A DNA stretch of 11,744 bases from positions 1 to 11,744 of the forward strand of contig DATBWU010000380.1 of the NCBI GenBank assembly GCA_036514635.1, given 5' to 3'. Origin of the DNA: DASSFZ01 sp036514635. Lineage in GTDB: Bacteria > Chloroflexota > Anaerolineae > Fen-1058. This document shows, piece by piece, positions 1-5,804 of the stretch. The first letter of the stretch is position 1. Each line of letters opens with the position of its first letter. The translations under genes were made by a program, and so were the position numbers. Below the pieces are notes generated by a model, which was not told the DNA's origin, did no database searches, and was given only the letters and a program-made list of their open reading frames with translations.

Positions 1-1158
1 CACGCGGCCATCGCGATTCAAAATGCGCAACTGTACGAGGCCGTCCGCCGCTCCAAAGACGAATTGGAGCAGCGCGTGATTGAGCGCACCGCCGAGCTTG
101 AAGCCGAGCGCCAGCGTCTGCAAACCATTCTGGACGCGGCCGGCGAAGGCATTTACATCACCGATGCGGAGCGCGAGATCCGCTATGTGAATCCGGCGCT
201 CGGGCGCATCACCGGGTACGAGCCGGACGAGTTGATCGGACAATCCCCGCGCATCTGGCGCAGCGGCTATACCGAGGCGAGCGTGCTCGACGAGTTGACG
301 CACAGCATGAAGCGGGGCCTGGCCTGGCGCGGCGAGCTGGTCAATCGTCGCAAGGACGGCACGCTGTACGATGTGGCGCTCACCGTCAGCCCGCTGCGCG
401 ATGCGTCCGGCCGGCTGATCGGATTCGTGTGTATCCAGCGCGACATCACCCGGCTCAAGGAGCTCGAGCGGCTCAAGGACCAGTTCGTCTCGCGCATCGG
501 CCACGAGTTGCGCACGCCCGTGGCGAACATCAAACTGTATCTGGAACTGCTGGAGCGCGGGCGTCCCGAGAAGCACGGACAATATCTGCTCACCCTATTG
601 CACGAAACCGAGCGTCTGCGCAACCTGGTGGAAGGCTTCCTCGAAATCTCCCAATTCGATACCGGCGCGATACAGGTCAGGTTGTCGCCGGTCGACGTGA
701 ACCAGCTGGCTCGAGAGTTGATCGGCACACAACGCGCTGTGGCTGTGGAGCGCGGCCTGGAGTTGAGCGCCGAGCTGGCTCCCGATATGCCGCCGGCACG
801 CGCCGATCGAGCCTTGATCGCGCAGGCACTCTCCCGCCTGCTCGACAATGCGCTCAAATACACCGCCGTCGGCGGCCGGGTCGCCGTGGTCACGACCGTT
901 CAACGTCAGGCGGATCTCGACTGGGTTACCGTGGCCGTGCGCGACACAGGGCCGGGCATTTCGGCAGACGAGATACCTCACCTATTCGAGCGTTTCTATC
1001 GCGGCGAAGTCACTCGCGATTTCGCCACGCCGGGCACCGGCCTGGGGTTGGCGATCTGCAAAGAAATTGTCGATCGACTGGGAGGACGCATCACTGTGGA
1101 CAGCCAGCCCAATCAGGGCGCTACCTTCACGGTATGGCTGAAGCCGGTCTCAGGGTAG
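1..1158 (+). CDS. Sensor histidine kinase, GAF-PAS-HisKA-HATPase (5' end outside window)
   Basis: The reading frame is open from base 1, so the gene begins upstream; the TTG at 64 is internal. Residues 1-16 (HAAIAIQNAQLYEAVR) look like the last helix of a GAF domain, followed by a short coiled-coil linker (about 17-40). A PAS domain with its PAC tail covers about 40-150. The HisKA dimerisation helix carries the H-box GHELRTP with phospho-acceptor His168 (numbered from base 1). The ATPase domain shows an N-box (LLDNALKYT), a G1 box (DTGPGIS), an F-box (LFERFYRG) and a G2 box (GTGLGLAI), so kinase activity should be intact. No receiver domain follows and the protein stops soon after the ATPase domain. 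GAF and PAS domains and the absence of membrane segments in the visible part suggest cytosolic sensing, but the N-terminus is not seen and the ligand is unknown. The partner regulator is not in the window. The gene converges on the PHP gene with a 21-bp gap and no visible terminator. Confidence 0.95.
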   Translation, partial: HAAIAIQNAQLYEAVRRSKDELEQRVIERTAELEAERQRLQTILDAAGEGIYITDAEREIRYVNPALGRITGYEPDELIGQSPRIWRSGYTEASVLDELTHSMKRGLAWRGELVNRRKDGTLYDVALTVSPLRDASGRLIGFVCIQRDITRLKELERLKDQFVSRIGHELRTPVANIKLYLELLERGRPEKHGQYLLTLLHETERLRNLVEGFLEISQFDTGAIQVRLSPVDVNQLARELIGTQRAVAVERGLELSAELAPDMPPARADRALIAQALSRLLDNALKYTAVGGRVAVVTTVQRQADLDWVTVAVRDTGPGISADEIPHLFERFYRGEVTRDFATPGTGLGLAICKEIVDRLGGRITVDSQPNQGATFTVWLKPVSG

Positions 1159-1179
1159 GGGGGAATCCAATTCGCGCGA

Positions 1180-2010
1180 TCATCGTTTGCGGGCCGCGCG
1201 TTCACGCAGCCGATCGACACGCTCGGGCGGGACGTATATCGCGCCGAGATTGGCGTGCACGCCGTCGTTCCAGCCGTGGAAATCGCTGCCGCCGGTCATC
1301 AACAGGCCGCGCTCGGCGGCGATTCTTTCCAGCAGTGCGATTTCATCTGGCGTGTGCTCGGGGTAATACACTTCGATGCCATCGAGGCCCAGGTCGTGCA
1401 GCATGGGGATCAGGTGAGCCATGTCCGCGTGCGGGTGCGCCAGTACGATCAGCCCACCCGCGTCGTGGACGAGATCGATCGTTTCTTGGGGCGTCAGGCG
1501 CAGCCGGTTGACGTAGGCCGGGCCGTCGTTGGAGATGTACTGGTCGAAGGCTTCCTGGGTCGAGGTGACGTGGCCGGCTTCCAGCAGTGCGCGCGCGATG
1601 TGTGGGCGCGCGATCGACGAGGCATCGCCGGCAATCTCAAGCACGCGCTCCCACGACACCGGCATTCCCATCTCCGCCAGTTTCCGCAGCATTCCCCTGG
1701 CGCGCCCGACGCGCGCGTCTCGAATGGCGAGCAGCTTCTCCTGGAGCGCCGCGTTTGCCGGATCGATAAAGTAACCGAGGAAGTGAGCATCGCCATGCTC
1801 GCCTTCACTGTTGATTTCGATTCCGGCGATCACCTCGACGCCGAGTTCGCGCCCTGCGGCCTGAGCGTCCTCGACGCCAGCCGTCGTGTCGTGATCGGTC
1901 AAAGCGATGGTCGCCAGCCCCAGCTCGCGGGCGGAACGAACAACCTCCGATGGCGACAACAAACCATCGGAGGCTGTGCTATGCACATGCAGGTCGATTG
2001 TGTTAGCCAC
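1180..2010 (-). CDS. PHP-domain metal-dependent phosphoesterase (RNase AM / nucleoside 3',5'-bisphosphate phosphatase type)
   Basis: The protein has the metal-binding motifs of the polymerase-and-histidinol-phosphatase superfamily in the expected order: DLHVHS near the N-terminus, LTDHDT, AGIEIN, RPHIARAL, VLAHP and, near the C-terminus, GGSDFHG. This arrangement, and a length of about 276 aa, fit the stand-alone PHP family that includes E. coli Rnm/YciV (5'-3' exonuclease and 3',5'-nucleoside bisphosphatase). That specific activity is inferred from family likeness. Start choice: the GTG at 2010 puts DLHVHS six residues from the N-terminus and leaves 22 bp after the spoVS stop. An upstream TTG at 2049 is also open, but it would overlap spoVS by 17 bp, has no ribosome-binding site and adds 13 unconserved-looking residues. 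The GTG itself has only a distant AAAGGA (about 18 nt), so translational coupling to spoVS is likely. No signal peptide or membrane segment is seen; the protein should be cytosolic. Confidence 0.9.
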   Translation of the reverse strand: MANTIDLHVHSTASDGLLSPSEVVRSARELGLATIALTDHDTTAGVEDAQAAGRELGVEVIAGIEINSEGEHGDAHFLGYFIDPANAALQEKLLAIRDARVGRARGMLRKLAEMGMPVSWERVLEIAGDASSIARPHIARALLEAGHVTSTQEAFDQYISNDGPAYVNRLRLTPQETIDLVHDAGGLIVLAHPHADMAHLIPMLHDLGLDGIEVYYPEHTPDEIALLERIAAERGLLMTGGSDFHGWNDGVHANLGAIYVPPERVDRLRERAARKR

Positions 2011-2032
2011 GCTGAGTTGTCTGCCTGTTCCT

Positions 2033-2293
2033 TTAGCGTTTTTCGACAATCAACTTAATGGACGTGCGCTCCTGATTATCGATTAAGATCTCGGCGAACT
2101 GAGGAATGCAGATTGCGTCGATGCCATCCTCTCGAAGGAAAGTCCGTGCGATCGCCACGGCCTTCACGGCCTGGTTGACCGCGCCCGCCCCAATGGCCTG
2201 CACCTCGGCCCGGCCGCTTTCGCGCATCACGCCTGCAATGGCCCCCGCCACAGCCGTCGATCGAGATTTGGCGGAAACCTTGATGACGTCCAT
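2033..2293 (-). CDS. spoVS: Stage V sporulation protein S (SpoVS) family, Alba-like
   Basis: This 86-aa protein is recognisable along its whole length as SpoVS: N-terminal MDVIKVSAKSRS, the central block EVQAIGAGAVNQAVKAVAIA (residues 30-49) and the C-terminal ERTSIKLIVE. The length equals the usual 86 aa. The ATG at 2293 is preceded by AGGAGG with a 10-nt spacer; a longer frame to 2344 adds 17 residues that do not fit the family and is not used. In Bacillus, SpoVS affects septation and spore coat assembly, and its fold resembles Alba nucleic-acid-binding proteins. Homologues are common in non-sporulating Deinococcota and Chloroflexota, where the role is not settled. No sporulation gene is nearby. 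It is the first gene of a two-gene minus-strand unit with the PHP phosphoesterase. A link to nucleic-acid or nucleotide turnover would suit both partners but is inference. Confidence 0.95.
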   Translation of the reverse strand: MDVIKVSAKSRSTAVAGAIAGVMRESGRAEVQAIGAGAVNQAVKAVAIARTFLREDGIDAICIPQFAEILIDNQERTSIKLIVEKR

Positions 2294-2303
2294 GATTATA
2301 GCG

Positions 2304-2309
2304 CCTCCT
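2304..2309 (-). promoter_or_regulatory. Shine-Dalgarno of spoVS
   Basis: AGGAGG on the minus strand lies 10 nt before the ATG at 2293. It decides the start, because the longer open frame to 2344 has no comparable site. Confidence 0.8.
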
Positions 2310-2422
2310 GGGACGATGTGAGTGGTTTGGGGTGAGATAGCCATGTTTGTCTCTCGGGGAGAATTGGGGAGGTGCTCGACAAATGGTTTGCGATTCGGCG
2401 AACTTTCCTCAAACTGGCAAAC

Positions 2423-2451
2423 ATTCTACAGTAAACAATGCACGAAATCAA
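2423..2451 (-). promoter_or_regulatory. Predicted sigma-70-type promoter of spoVS
   Basis: Read on the minus strand, TTGATT (2451-2446), a 17-nt spacer and TAGAAT (2428-2423) form a good housekeeping-type promoter. It predicts a start near 2416 and a 5' leader of roughly 120 nt before spoVS. It is the best match found in the upstream region of this unit; there is no experimental support. Confidence 0.5.
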
Positions 2452-2692
2452 GATGCTTTTCAAGAATCTCAGCGGCGAACACCGGGTTTTATGCTTCATT
2501 TCTCTCAAAGGCAAGGGGTTTTCTTGCCTATTGGTTTAGTGCAGGTTAGTCTGGGGGTGATTGGCGCTCCGAAAGCGCCCAAAGTGAAGAGGGGTAAGGT
2601 GCCGGTCCCGGATCGCCACTTGTTCTGACTATGGCCTGAATGGGCCAGGGAGATCGTATGACAATCGTCAGGCTAAGCACGATCTTAGGGGA
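2452..2692. other. Divergent intergenic region with several short hairpins, no convincing gene
   Basis: This stretch lies between the two divergent promoters. It contains four separate short dyads: AGGCAAG/CTTGCCT (2509-2515 with 2523-2529), GGCGCT/AGCGCC (2563-2568 with 2574-2579), TGGCC/GGCCA (2632-2636 with 2643-2647) and CTAAG/CTTAG (2673-2677 with 2684-2688). A TGAC-N4-GTCA palindrome at 2659-2670 and the 2673-2688 dyad lie just upstream of the plus-strand -35 box and could be operator sites. None of the hairpins has a proper T-tract. Short open frames cross the area on both strands, but none has a ribosome-binding site or recognisable protein sequence. Confidence 0.4.
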
Positions 2693-2722
2693 TTGACACC
2701 CGTCATCGACCCGATTTATACT
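2693..2722 (+). promoter_or_regulatory. Near-consensus sigma-70-type promoter driving the SWIM-gene leader
   Basis: A perfect -35 hexamer TTGACA (2693-2698), an 18-nt spacer and TATACT (2717-2722) predict transcription from about 2729. It is the best promoter match seen in the window. The transcript would carry a leader of about 130 nt before the SWIM start codon at 2861. Confidence 0.7.
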
Positions 2723-2728
2723 CTTCGC

Positions 2729-2835
2729 AGGCTGGACGGAGATTATCACCTTGCACGATGTAAGCCGTCGCTCACAACCTTATGTCTGAATGACAAAAGC
2801 ACGATGGCCCTAGCGGGAAGTCGTGCTTTTGTGTC
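2729..2835 (+). ncRNA. Candidate leader RNA or small RNA upstream of the SWIM gene
   Basis: The predicted start near 2729 and the terminator-like hairpin ending near 2832 bound a transcript of about 105 nt. Besides that hairpin it contains a 6-bp stem with a CGA triloop (CTTGCA 2750-2755, TGTAAG 2759-2764, one G-U pair). The 8-mer GCACGATG occurs in this small stem (2753-2760) and again in the 5' arm of the terminator stem (2799-2806), so the 3' arm has two possible partners, although the upstream one offers only about 6 bp. I do not recognise a known riboswitch or sRNA class. The existence of a separate RNA is inference from promoter plus terminator. Confidence 0.35.
2793..2835 (+). terminator. 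Terminator-like hairpin inside the SWIM-gene leader (attenuator or sRNA terminator)
   Basis: A perfect 12-bp stem, ACAAAAGCACGA (2793-2804) with TCGTGCTTTTGT (2821-2832), encloses a 16-nt loop that can itself form a CCC/GGG mini-stem. An A-run opens and a short T-run closes the stem, as in intrinsic terminators, but only four T residues occur in a row. It sits about 64 nt after the predicted transcription start and 16 nt before the ribosome-binding site of the SWIM gene, so it would either end a short RNA or attenuate the downstream gene. Confidence 0.55.
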
Positions 2836-2860
2836 TATCCTGCTGGCAAAGGAGAAGCGA

Positions 2861-3112
2861 ATGGGTTCATCGACCATCAGCAAGATCGAGAAGGCGGTTC
2901 AGTATGCGCACGAACGCGATCGATTCGAGTTTCAAGATTTCACGGTGAAGCTGCGAGGCATCCACGACACGCATACCGTGGAATATCACGCTGGCAAGTT
3001 GCAGTGCGGTTGCGAGTATTTTTCTCGACATGGCGATTGCAGCCACACCATTGCCTGCGAGAAAGTGCTCGGCCAGATGCTGCCCGGCGCGGTCCCACTG
3101 GTGGTGAACTAA
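2861..3112 (+). CDS. Small SWIM zinc-finger protein
   Basis: The 83-aa protein carries a SWIM-type zinc ligand pattern CxC-x8-CxH at Cys49, Cys51, Cys60 and His62 (CGCEYFSRHGDCSH), followed by a helix ending LGQML. The N-terminal 45 residues contain a charged helix (SKIEKAVQYAHERDRFEF) and a beta-rich part typical of the region before the SWIM motif. SWIM domains occur in helicases, transposases and Shu2/Sws1-type recombination factors, and stand-alone small bacterial versions are usually uncharacterised, so DNA or protein binding is likely but the role is unknown. The ATG is chosen because AAAGGAG (2848-2854) lies 6 nt upstream; the frame stays open back to 2693, but that part is leader sequence containing the promoter and hairpin. 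The gene appears to be a single-gene unit: its own promoter at 2693, a strong terminator right after it at 3138. Confidence 0.85.
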   Translation: MGSSTISKIEKAVQYAHERDRFEFQDFTVKLRGIHDTHTVEYHAGKLQCGCEYFSRHGDCSHTIACEKVLGQMLPGAVPLVVN

Positions 3113-3137
3113 CCCCAAAACTGAACAGTCTGCCAAG

Positions 3138-3167
3138 ACGGGCGAGGGCATCCTCGCCCGTTTTATT
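3138..3167 (+). terminator. Intrinsic terminator of the SWIM gene
   Basis: A perfect 10-bp GC-rich stem (ACGGGCGAGG 3138-3147, CCTCGCCCGT 3152-3161) with a GCAT tetraloop is followed directly by TTTATT. It lies 26 bp after the SWIM stop codon and separates that gene from the next transcription unit. Confidence 0.9.
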
Positions 3168-3194
3168 GTGCAGAGGGAGGGGGTGTGGTACAAT
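3166..3194 (+). promoter_or_regulatory. Predicted promoter of the flippase-oxidoreductase-ugd gene run
   Basis: TTGTGC (3166-3171), a 17-nt spacer and TACAAT (3189-3194), preceded by TGTGG, resemble an extended -10 promoter. It begins just after the SWIM terminator. The spacer end (TGTGG) and -10 resemble those in front of trpS (GTGTGG then TACACT), which supports both calls. The leader then contains a 7-bp hairpin, GGCGAGG/CCTCGCC (3204-3210 with 3217-3223). Confidence 0.55.
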
Positions 3195-3244
3195 CCCCGG
3201 CGCGGCGAGGCGATGACCTCGCCGATGTTCTGTTGGAGTTAAGC

Positions 3245-4255
3245 ATGTTGCGACGCTGGCAAACCTGGCTGGGCCTGATCGTCAGCGCGATCTTCTTATG
3301 GCTGGCGCTGCGCGGGCTGAAGTTGGAAGAGGTCGCCGGCGACCTCCGCAGCGCCGACTACGTCTGGTTGATCCCCGGCGTGGCCGTGTACTTTCTAGCT
3401 GTTTTCGTGCGGACGTGGCGCTGGCATTACCTGCTCAGGCCGCTGCGCGAGGTGTCCGTGCGCCATCTCTTCCCCGTCGTCGTGATCGGTTACATGGGCA
3501 ATAACGTGTATCCGGCCCGCGCCGGTGAACTGCTGCGCGCCTACGTCTTAAAGCGCAACGAGCAGGTCAGCGCCAGCGCCTCGCTCGCGACGGTGATCGT
3601 CGAGCGCCTCTTCGACGGTGTGGTGATGCTGCTGTTCGTCTTCGTCGCCCTGCCGACCGCGCCGTTTCTGGCCGGCTGGCTGCGGTCGATTGTCGTCGGC
3701 GGCAGCCTGATCTTCCTGACGGCGTTGATGATCTTCCTGCTCCTGGCTGCCCGGCCCGCGCTGGCGGCCCGATTCTATAACCCGCTCATCGATCGTTTTC
3801 TGCCGGGCCGCGTCCGCGAGCGTGCGCGCGGGCTGCTGGATCGCTTTATGACCGGGCTGGCCTCGCTGCGCGATCTTCGACACGTCCTGATGGTGTTCTT
3901 CACCTCGATTCTGATCTGGCTGCTGGAGACGGTGAAATACTGGCTGGTCATGCACGCCTTCAACTTTGAGGTGAGTTTCTTCACGCTGATGCTGATGAAC
4001 GGCATCGTCAACCTGGCGACGACAATACCCGCCGCGCCGGGTTACATCGGCACGTTCGATGCGCCGGGCATCGCCGTCCTGGTCGCCTTCGGGGTCGATC
4101 AGGAAATCGCTACGGCGTACACACTGGTTTTGCACGCGGCGCTGTGGCTGCCCATCACCCTGCTGGGCTTTGTGTATATGGCGCGCCAGAGCATTCGCTG
4201 GAGCGATCTGGCGAAGGCGGCCAACTTGAAGGATGCAGAAGCGGTTTTGTCGTGA
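3245..4255 (+). CDS. Flippase-like integral membrane protein (lysylphosphatidylglycerol synthase TM / UPF0104 family)
   Basis: The 336-aa protein is dominated by hydrophobic segments: about 8-24, 39-57, 76-90, 123-140, 148-168, 213-238, 246-262, 271-284 and 288-312. Family signatures are YPARAGELLRAYVL (89-102), the RxGExxR motif of this superfamily, and IPAAPGYIGTFDA (261-273), corresponding to the conserved Pro-Gly-rich re-entrant motif. These proteins form the membrane part of MprF-type lipid flippases; stand-alone versions are often found with glycosyltransferases and are thought to move lipid-linked substrates across the membrane. No lysyl-transferase domain is attached, so aminoacylation of lipids is not expected. 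The ATG at 3245 follows GGAG with a 6-nt spacer; the frame is open back to 3185 but that part is the leader. It is followed by a flavin oxidoreductase and ugd, which suggests envelope-glycan work. The substrate is unknown. Confidence 0.9.
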   Translation: MLRRWQTWLGLIVSAIFLWLALRGLKLEEVAGDLRSADYVWLIPGVAVYFLAVFVRTWRWHYLLRPLREVSVRHLFPVVVIGYMGNNVYPARAGELLRAYVLKRNEQVSASASLATVIVERLFDGVVMLLFVFVALPTAPFLAGWLRSIVVGGSLIFLTALMIFLLLAARPALAARFYNPLIDRFLPGRVRERARGLLDRFMTGLASLRDLRHVLMVFFTSILIWLLETVKYWLVMHAFNFEVSFFTLMLMNGIVNLATTIPAAPGYIGTFDAPGIAVLVAFGVDQEIATAYTLVLHAALWLPITLLGFVYMARQSIRWSDLAKAANLKDAEAVLS

Positions 4256-4303
4256 AACGTGTTGCGTAAAACGTAATACGTAAAACGCTGATTACGTTTC
4301 ACG
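4252..4303. repeat. Heptad-word array with inverted arm (GTGAAAC/GTAAAAC family)
   Basis: Five consecutive 7-nt words start inside the stop codon of the flippase gene: GTGAAAC, GTGTTGC, GTAAAAC, GTAATAC, GTAAAAC (4252-4286). After one spacer word (GCTGATT) comes the reverse-complement arm, so CGTGAAACGT (4251-4260) is a perfect 10-bp match to ACGTTTCACG (4294-4303). Two copies of CGCTCAT follow at 4305-4311 and 4321-4327, just before the next gene. Confidence 0.7.
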
Positions 4304-4339
4304 ACGCTCATTTCACTCATCGCTCATCAGGATGCGAAC

Positions 4340-5644
4340 ATGAACGTCGCCATCATTGGCGCAGGCGCGGCGGGCTTGGCGGCCGCCTACGACTTCACCC
4401 GCTGGGGTCATTCGGTCACCGTTTATGAAGCCGCCCCTGAAGTCGGCGGATTGGCCGCCGGTTTCAAAGCACCCCACTGGGATTGGACGCTGGAGAAGTT
4501 CTATCATCACTGGTTCGCCTCGGATCAGCACATCCTCGGCCTGATCGACGAACTGGGCTGGCGCGACCAGGTCATCTTCCCTCGCCCGTACACCGTCATT
4601 TACTACGAAGGCAAGTTCTACCCTTTCGATTCGATCTTCACCAACATGCCGTTGTTTGTGGTCCGGCATTTTTCTCCGATCGATGTCATGCGTTTCGGGC
4701 TGGTCGGCGCCTACTTGCGCTTCTGGCCGCGCTGGCAGCCGATGGAGCGAGTGACCGCCGACGAATGGACGCGCCGCTATTTCGGCAAGCGTGTGTATGA
4801 CGTGCTGTGGAAGCCGCTGCTGGTGGGCAAGTTCGGCGAGGAGAATCTGAAGGTGGTGAACATGGCCTGGCTGTGGGCACGCCTGCACAGCCGGACGACG
4901 CGACTGGGCACGTTCGCCGGCGGCTTTCAAGCGTTCCTCGACAAACTCGCCGGGGTGGTGAAGGACAAAGGTGCGGAGATTCGGCTCGGCTGCGCCGTCA
5001 CCGGTATCCAGAGGAACGACGACGGCACATTGGCCGTGCACTCGGCAGCCGGCGCGGTGCACTTTGACGCGGGCCTGTCCACGTCGTCGCCCGCGTTGAT
5101 GGCGCGCCTCGTGCCGGATTTGCCCACCGAGTATTCTCAGAAATTGCGCGCGCTCCGATCGATGGGTGCGGTGGTGCTGATCCTGGCGCTCGATCGACCG
5201 CTGACGAAATACTACTGGCATAACCTGCCCAAGGAGGCGGGTTTCCCCTTTCTGTCGCTCGTCGAGCATACCAATTACATCGGCCCGGAACACTACGGCG
5301 GCGATCACCTGGTCTATTGCGGCGACTACCTCGATCCCGGTCACGAGTATTTCAAGTTGAGCAAAGATGAACTGCTAGAACGGTTTCTTCCCGCCCTGGA
5401 GCGATTTAACCCGGCGTTCGAGCGCAGTTGGGTGAAGGACTCGTGGCTGTGGAAGACGCCTTACGCTCAGCCGATCCCGACGCTCAACCACTCGCGCAAT
5501 ATCCCCGACATCCGCACACCGCTGCGCGGCCTGTACTTCGCCTCGATGTCGCAGGTCTATCCGTGGGATCGCGGCACGAACTACGCCGTCGAGATTGGCC
5601 GTCGCGCGGCGCGCCTGATCGCTTCCGATTTTGGATCGATGTAA
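4340..5644 (+). CDS. NAD(P)/FAD-dependent oxidoreductase, amine-oxidase / protoporphyrinogen-oxidase-like
   Basis: The 434-aa protein opens with a Rossmann dinucleotide fold: GAGAAG (Gly7, Gly9, Gly12), then Glu30 at the end of the second strand for the ribose, followed by the GG motif EVGGLAAGF (34-42) typical of the amine-oxidase/phytoene-desaturase superfamily. The C-terminus has the second FAD-contacting block, GLYFASMSQVYPWDRGTNYA, followed by a closing helix. The middle part is rich in aromatic residues (WKPLLVGKFGEE and the YYW and YCGDYLD stretches) and has no membrane anchor that I can identify. The family includes desaturases, oxidases and UDP-galactopyranose-mutase relatives, and the substrate cannot be named from sequence. 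Its position between a flippase-like protein and UDP-glucose dehydrogenase suggests action on a sugar nucleotide or lipid-linked glycan precursor. The ATG at 4340 follows AGGA with a 7-nt spacer. Confidence 0.9.
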   Translation: MNVAIIGAGAAGLAAAYDFTRWGHSVTVYEAAPEVGGLAAGFKAPHWDWTLEKFYHHWFASDQHILGLIDELGWRDQVIFPRPYTVIYYEGKFYPFDSIFTNMPLFVVRHFSPIDVMRFGLVGAYLRFWPRWQPMERVTADEWTRRYFGKRVYDVLWKPLLVGKFGEENLKVVNMAWLWARLHSRTTRLGTFAGGFQAFLDKLAGVVKDKGAEIRLGCAVTGIQRNDDGTLAVHSAAGAVHFDAGLSTSSPALMARLVPDLPTEYSQKLRALRSMGAVVLILALDRPLTKYYWHNLPKEAGFPFLSLVEHTNYIGPEHYGGDHLVYCGDYLDPGHEYFKLSKDELLERFLPALERFNPAFERSWVKDSWLWKTPYAQPIPTLNHSRNIPDIRTPLRGLYFASMSQVYPWDRGTNYAVEIGRRAARLIASDFGSM

Positions 5645-5652
5645 AATTGAGC

Positions 5653-5673
5653 GACGAAGGCCGAAGGACGAAA
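5653..5673. repeat. Short heptad-word run (GACGAAG family)
   Basis: Three 7-nt words, GACGAAG, GCCGAAG and GACGAAA, follow the oxidoreductase stop by 8 bp. They belong to the same word family as the larger array at 8597-8673. No matching inverted arm of this word is seen nearby; a short TCACGTT-TCACGTC pair at 5764-5780 belongs to the GTGAAAC-type family instead. Confidence 0.5.
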
Positions 5674-5755
5674 GCGCGCCACGCACACCTGCACTTGCGC
5701 CGAAGCGCAGCGCACGCCCGGTCCGCCGCCAGAGGCGGCGGGGGCGCGCTAGGCG
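5673..5755. repeat. GC-rich palindromic element, copy 1 (three-way-junction fold)
   Basis: An outer 8-bp stem AGCGCGCC (5673-5680) with GGCGCGCT (5743-5750) encloses two hairpins: TGCGC/GCGCA with a CGAA loop (5696-5709) and CCGCCGCC/GGCGGCGG with an AGA loop (5723-5741). The last 17 nt, 5739-5755, are identical to 11629-11645 in the second copy. It fills most of the 160-bp gap before ugd. Confidence 0.6.
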
Positions 5756-5804
5756 GGGTGCAAGTGTCACGTTTCACGTCTATCATGATCAGTGAGGAAA
5801 GCAC

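Noticed and set aside
2294..2299. TATAAT on the minus strand directly before the spoVS ATG
   Set aside because: No -35 element lies 16-18 nt upstream and transcription would begin inside the coding sequence.
2347..2628. 93-codon plus-strand frame in the divergent gap
   Set aside because: It overlaps the predicted spoVS promoter, has no ribosome-binding site and its translation shows no family resemblance.
2751..2789. Possible leader peptide of 12 codons starting with TTG before the SWIM hairpin
   Set aside because: A GGAG lies 9 nt upstream, but the start is rare, there is no run of one amino acid, and chance short frames are expected.
2729..2835. Known riboswitch or 6S RNA in the SWIM leader
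   Set aside because: I could not match any conserved core of the common riboswitch classes, and the predicted RNA is too short for 6S RNA.
4313..5344. Minus-strand open frame of 343 codons opposite the FAD oxidoreductase
   Set aside because: The plus-strand frame carries clear FAD-binding motifs; the opposite frame is compositionally odd (His, Arg, Gln) and has no recognisable domain or ribosome-binding site.
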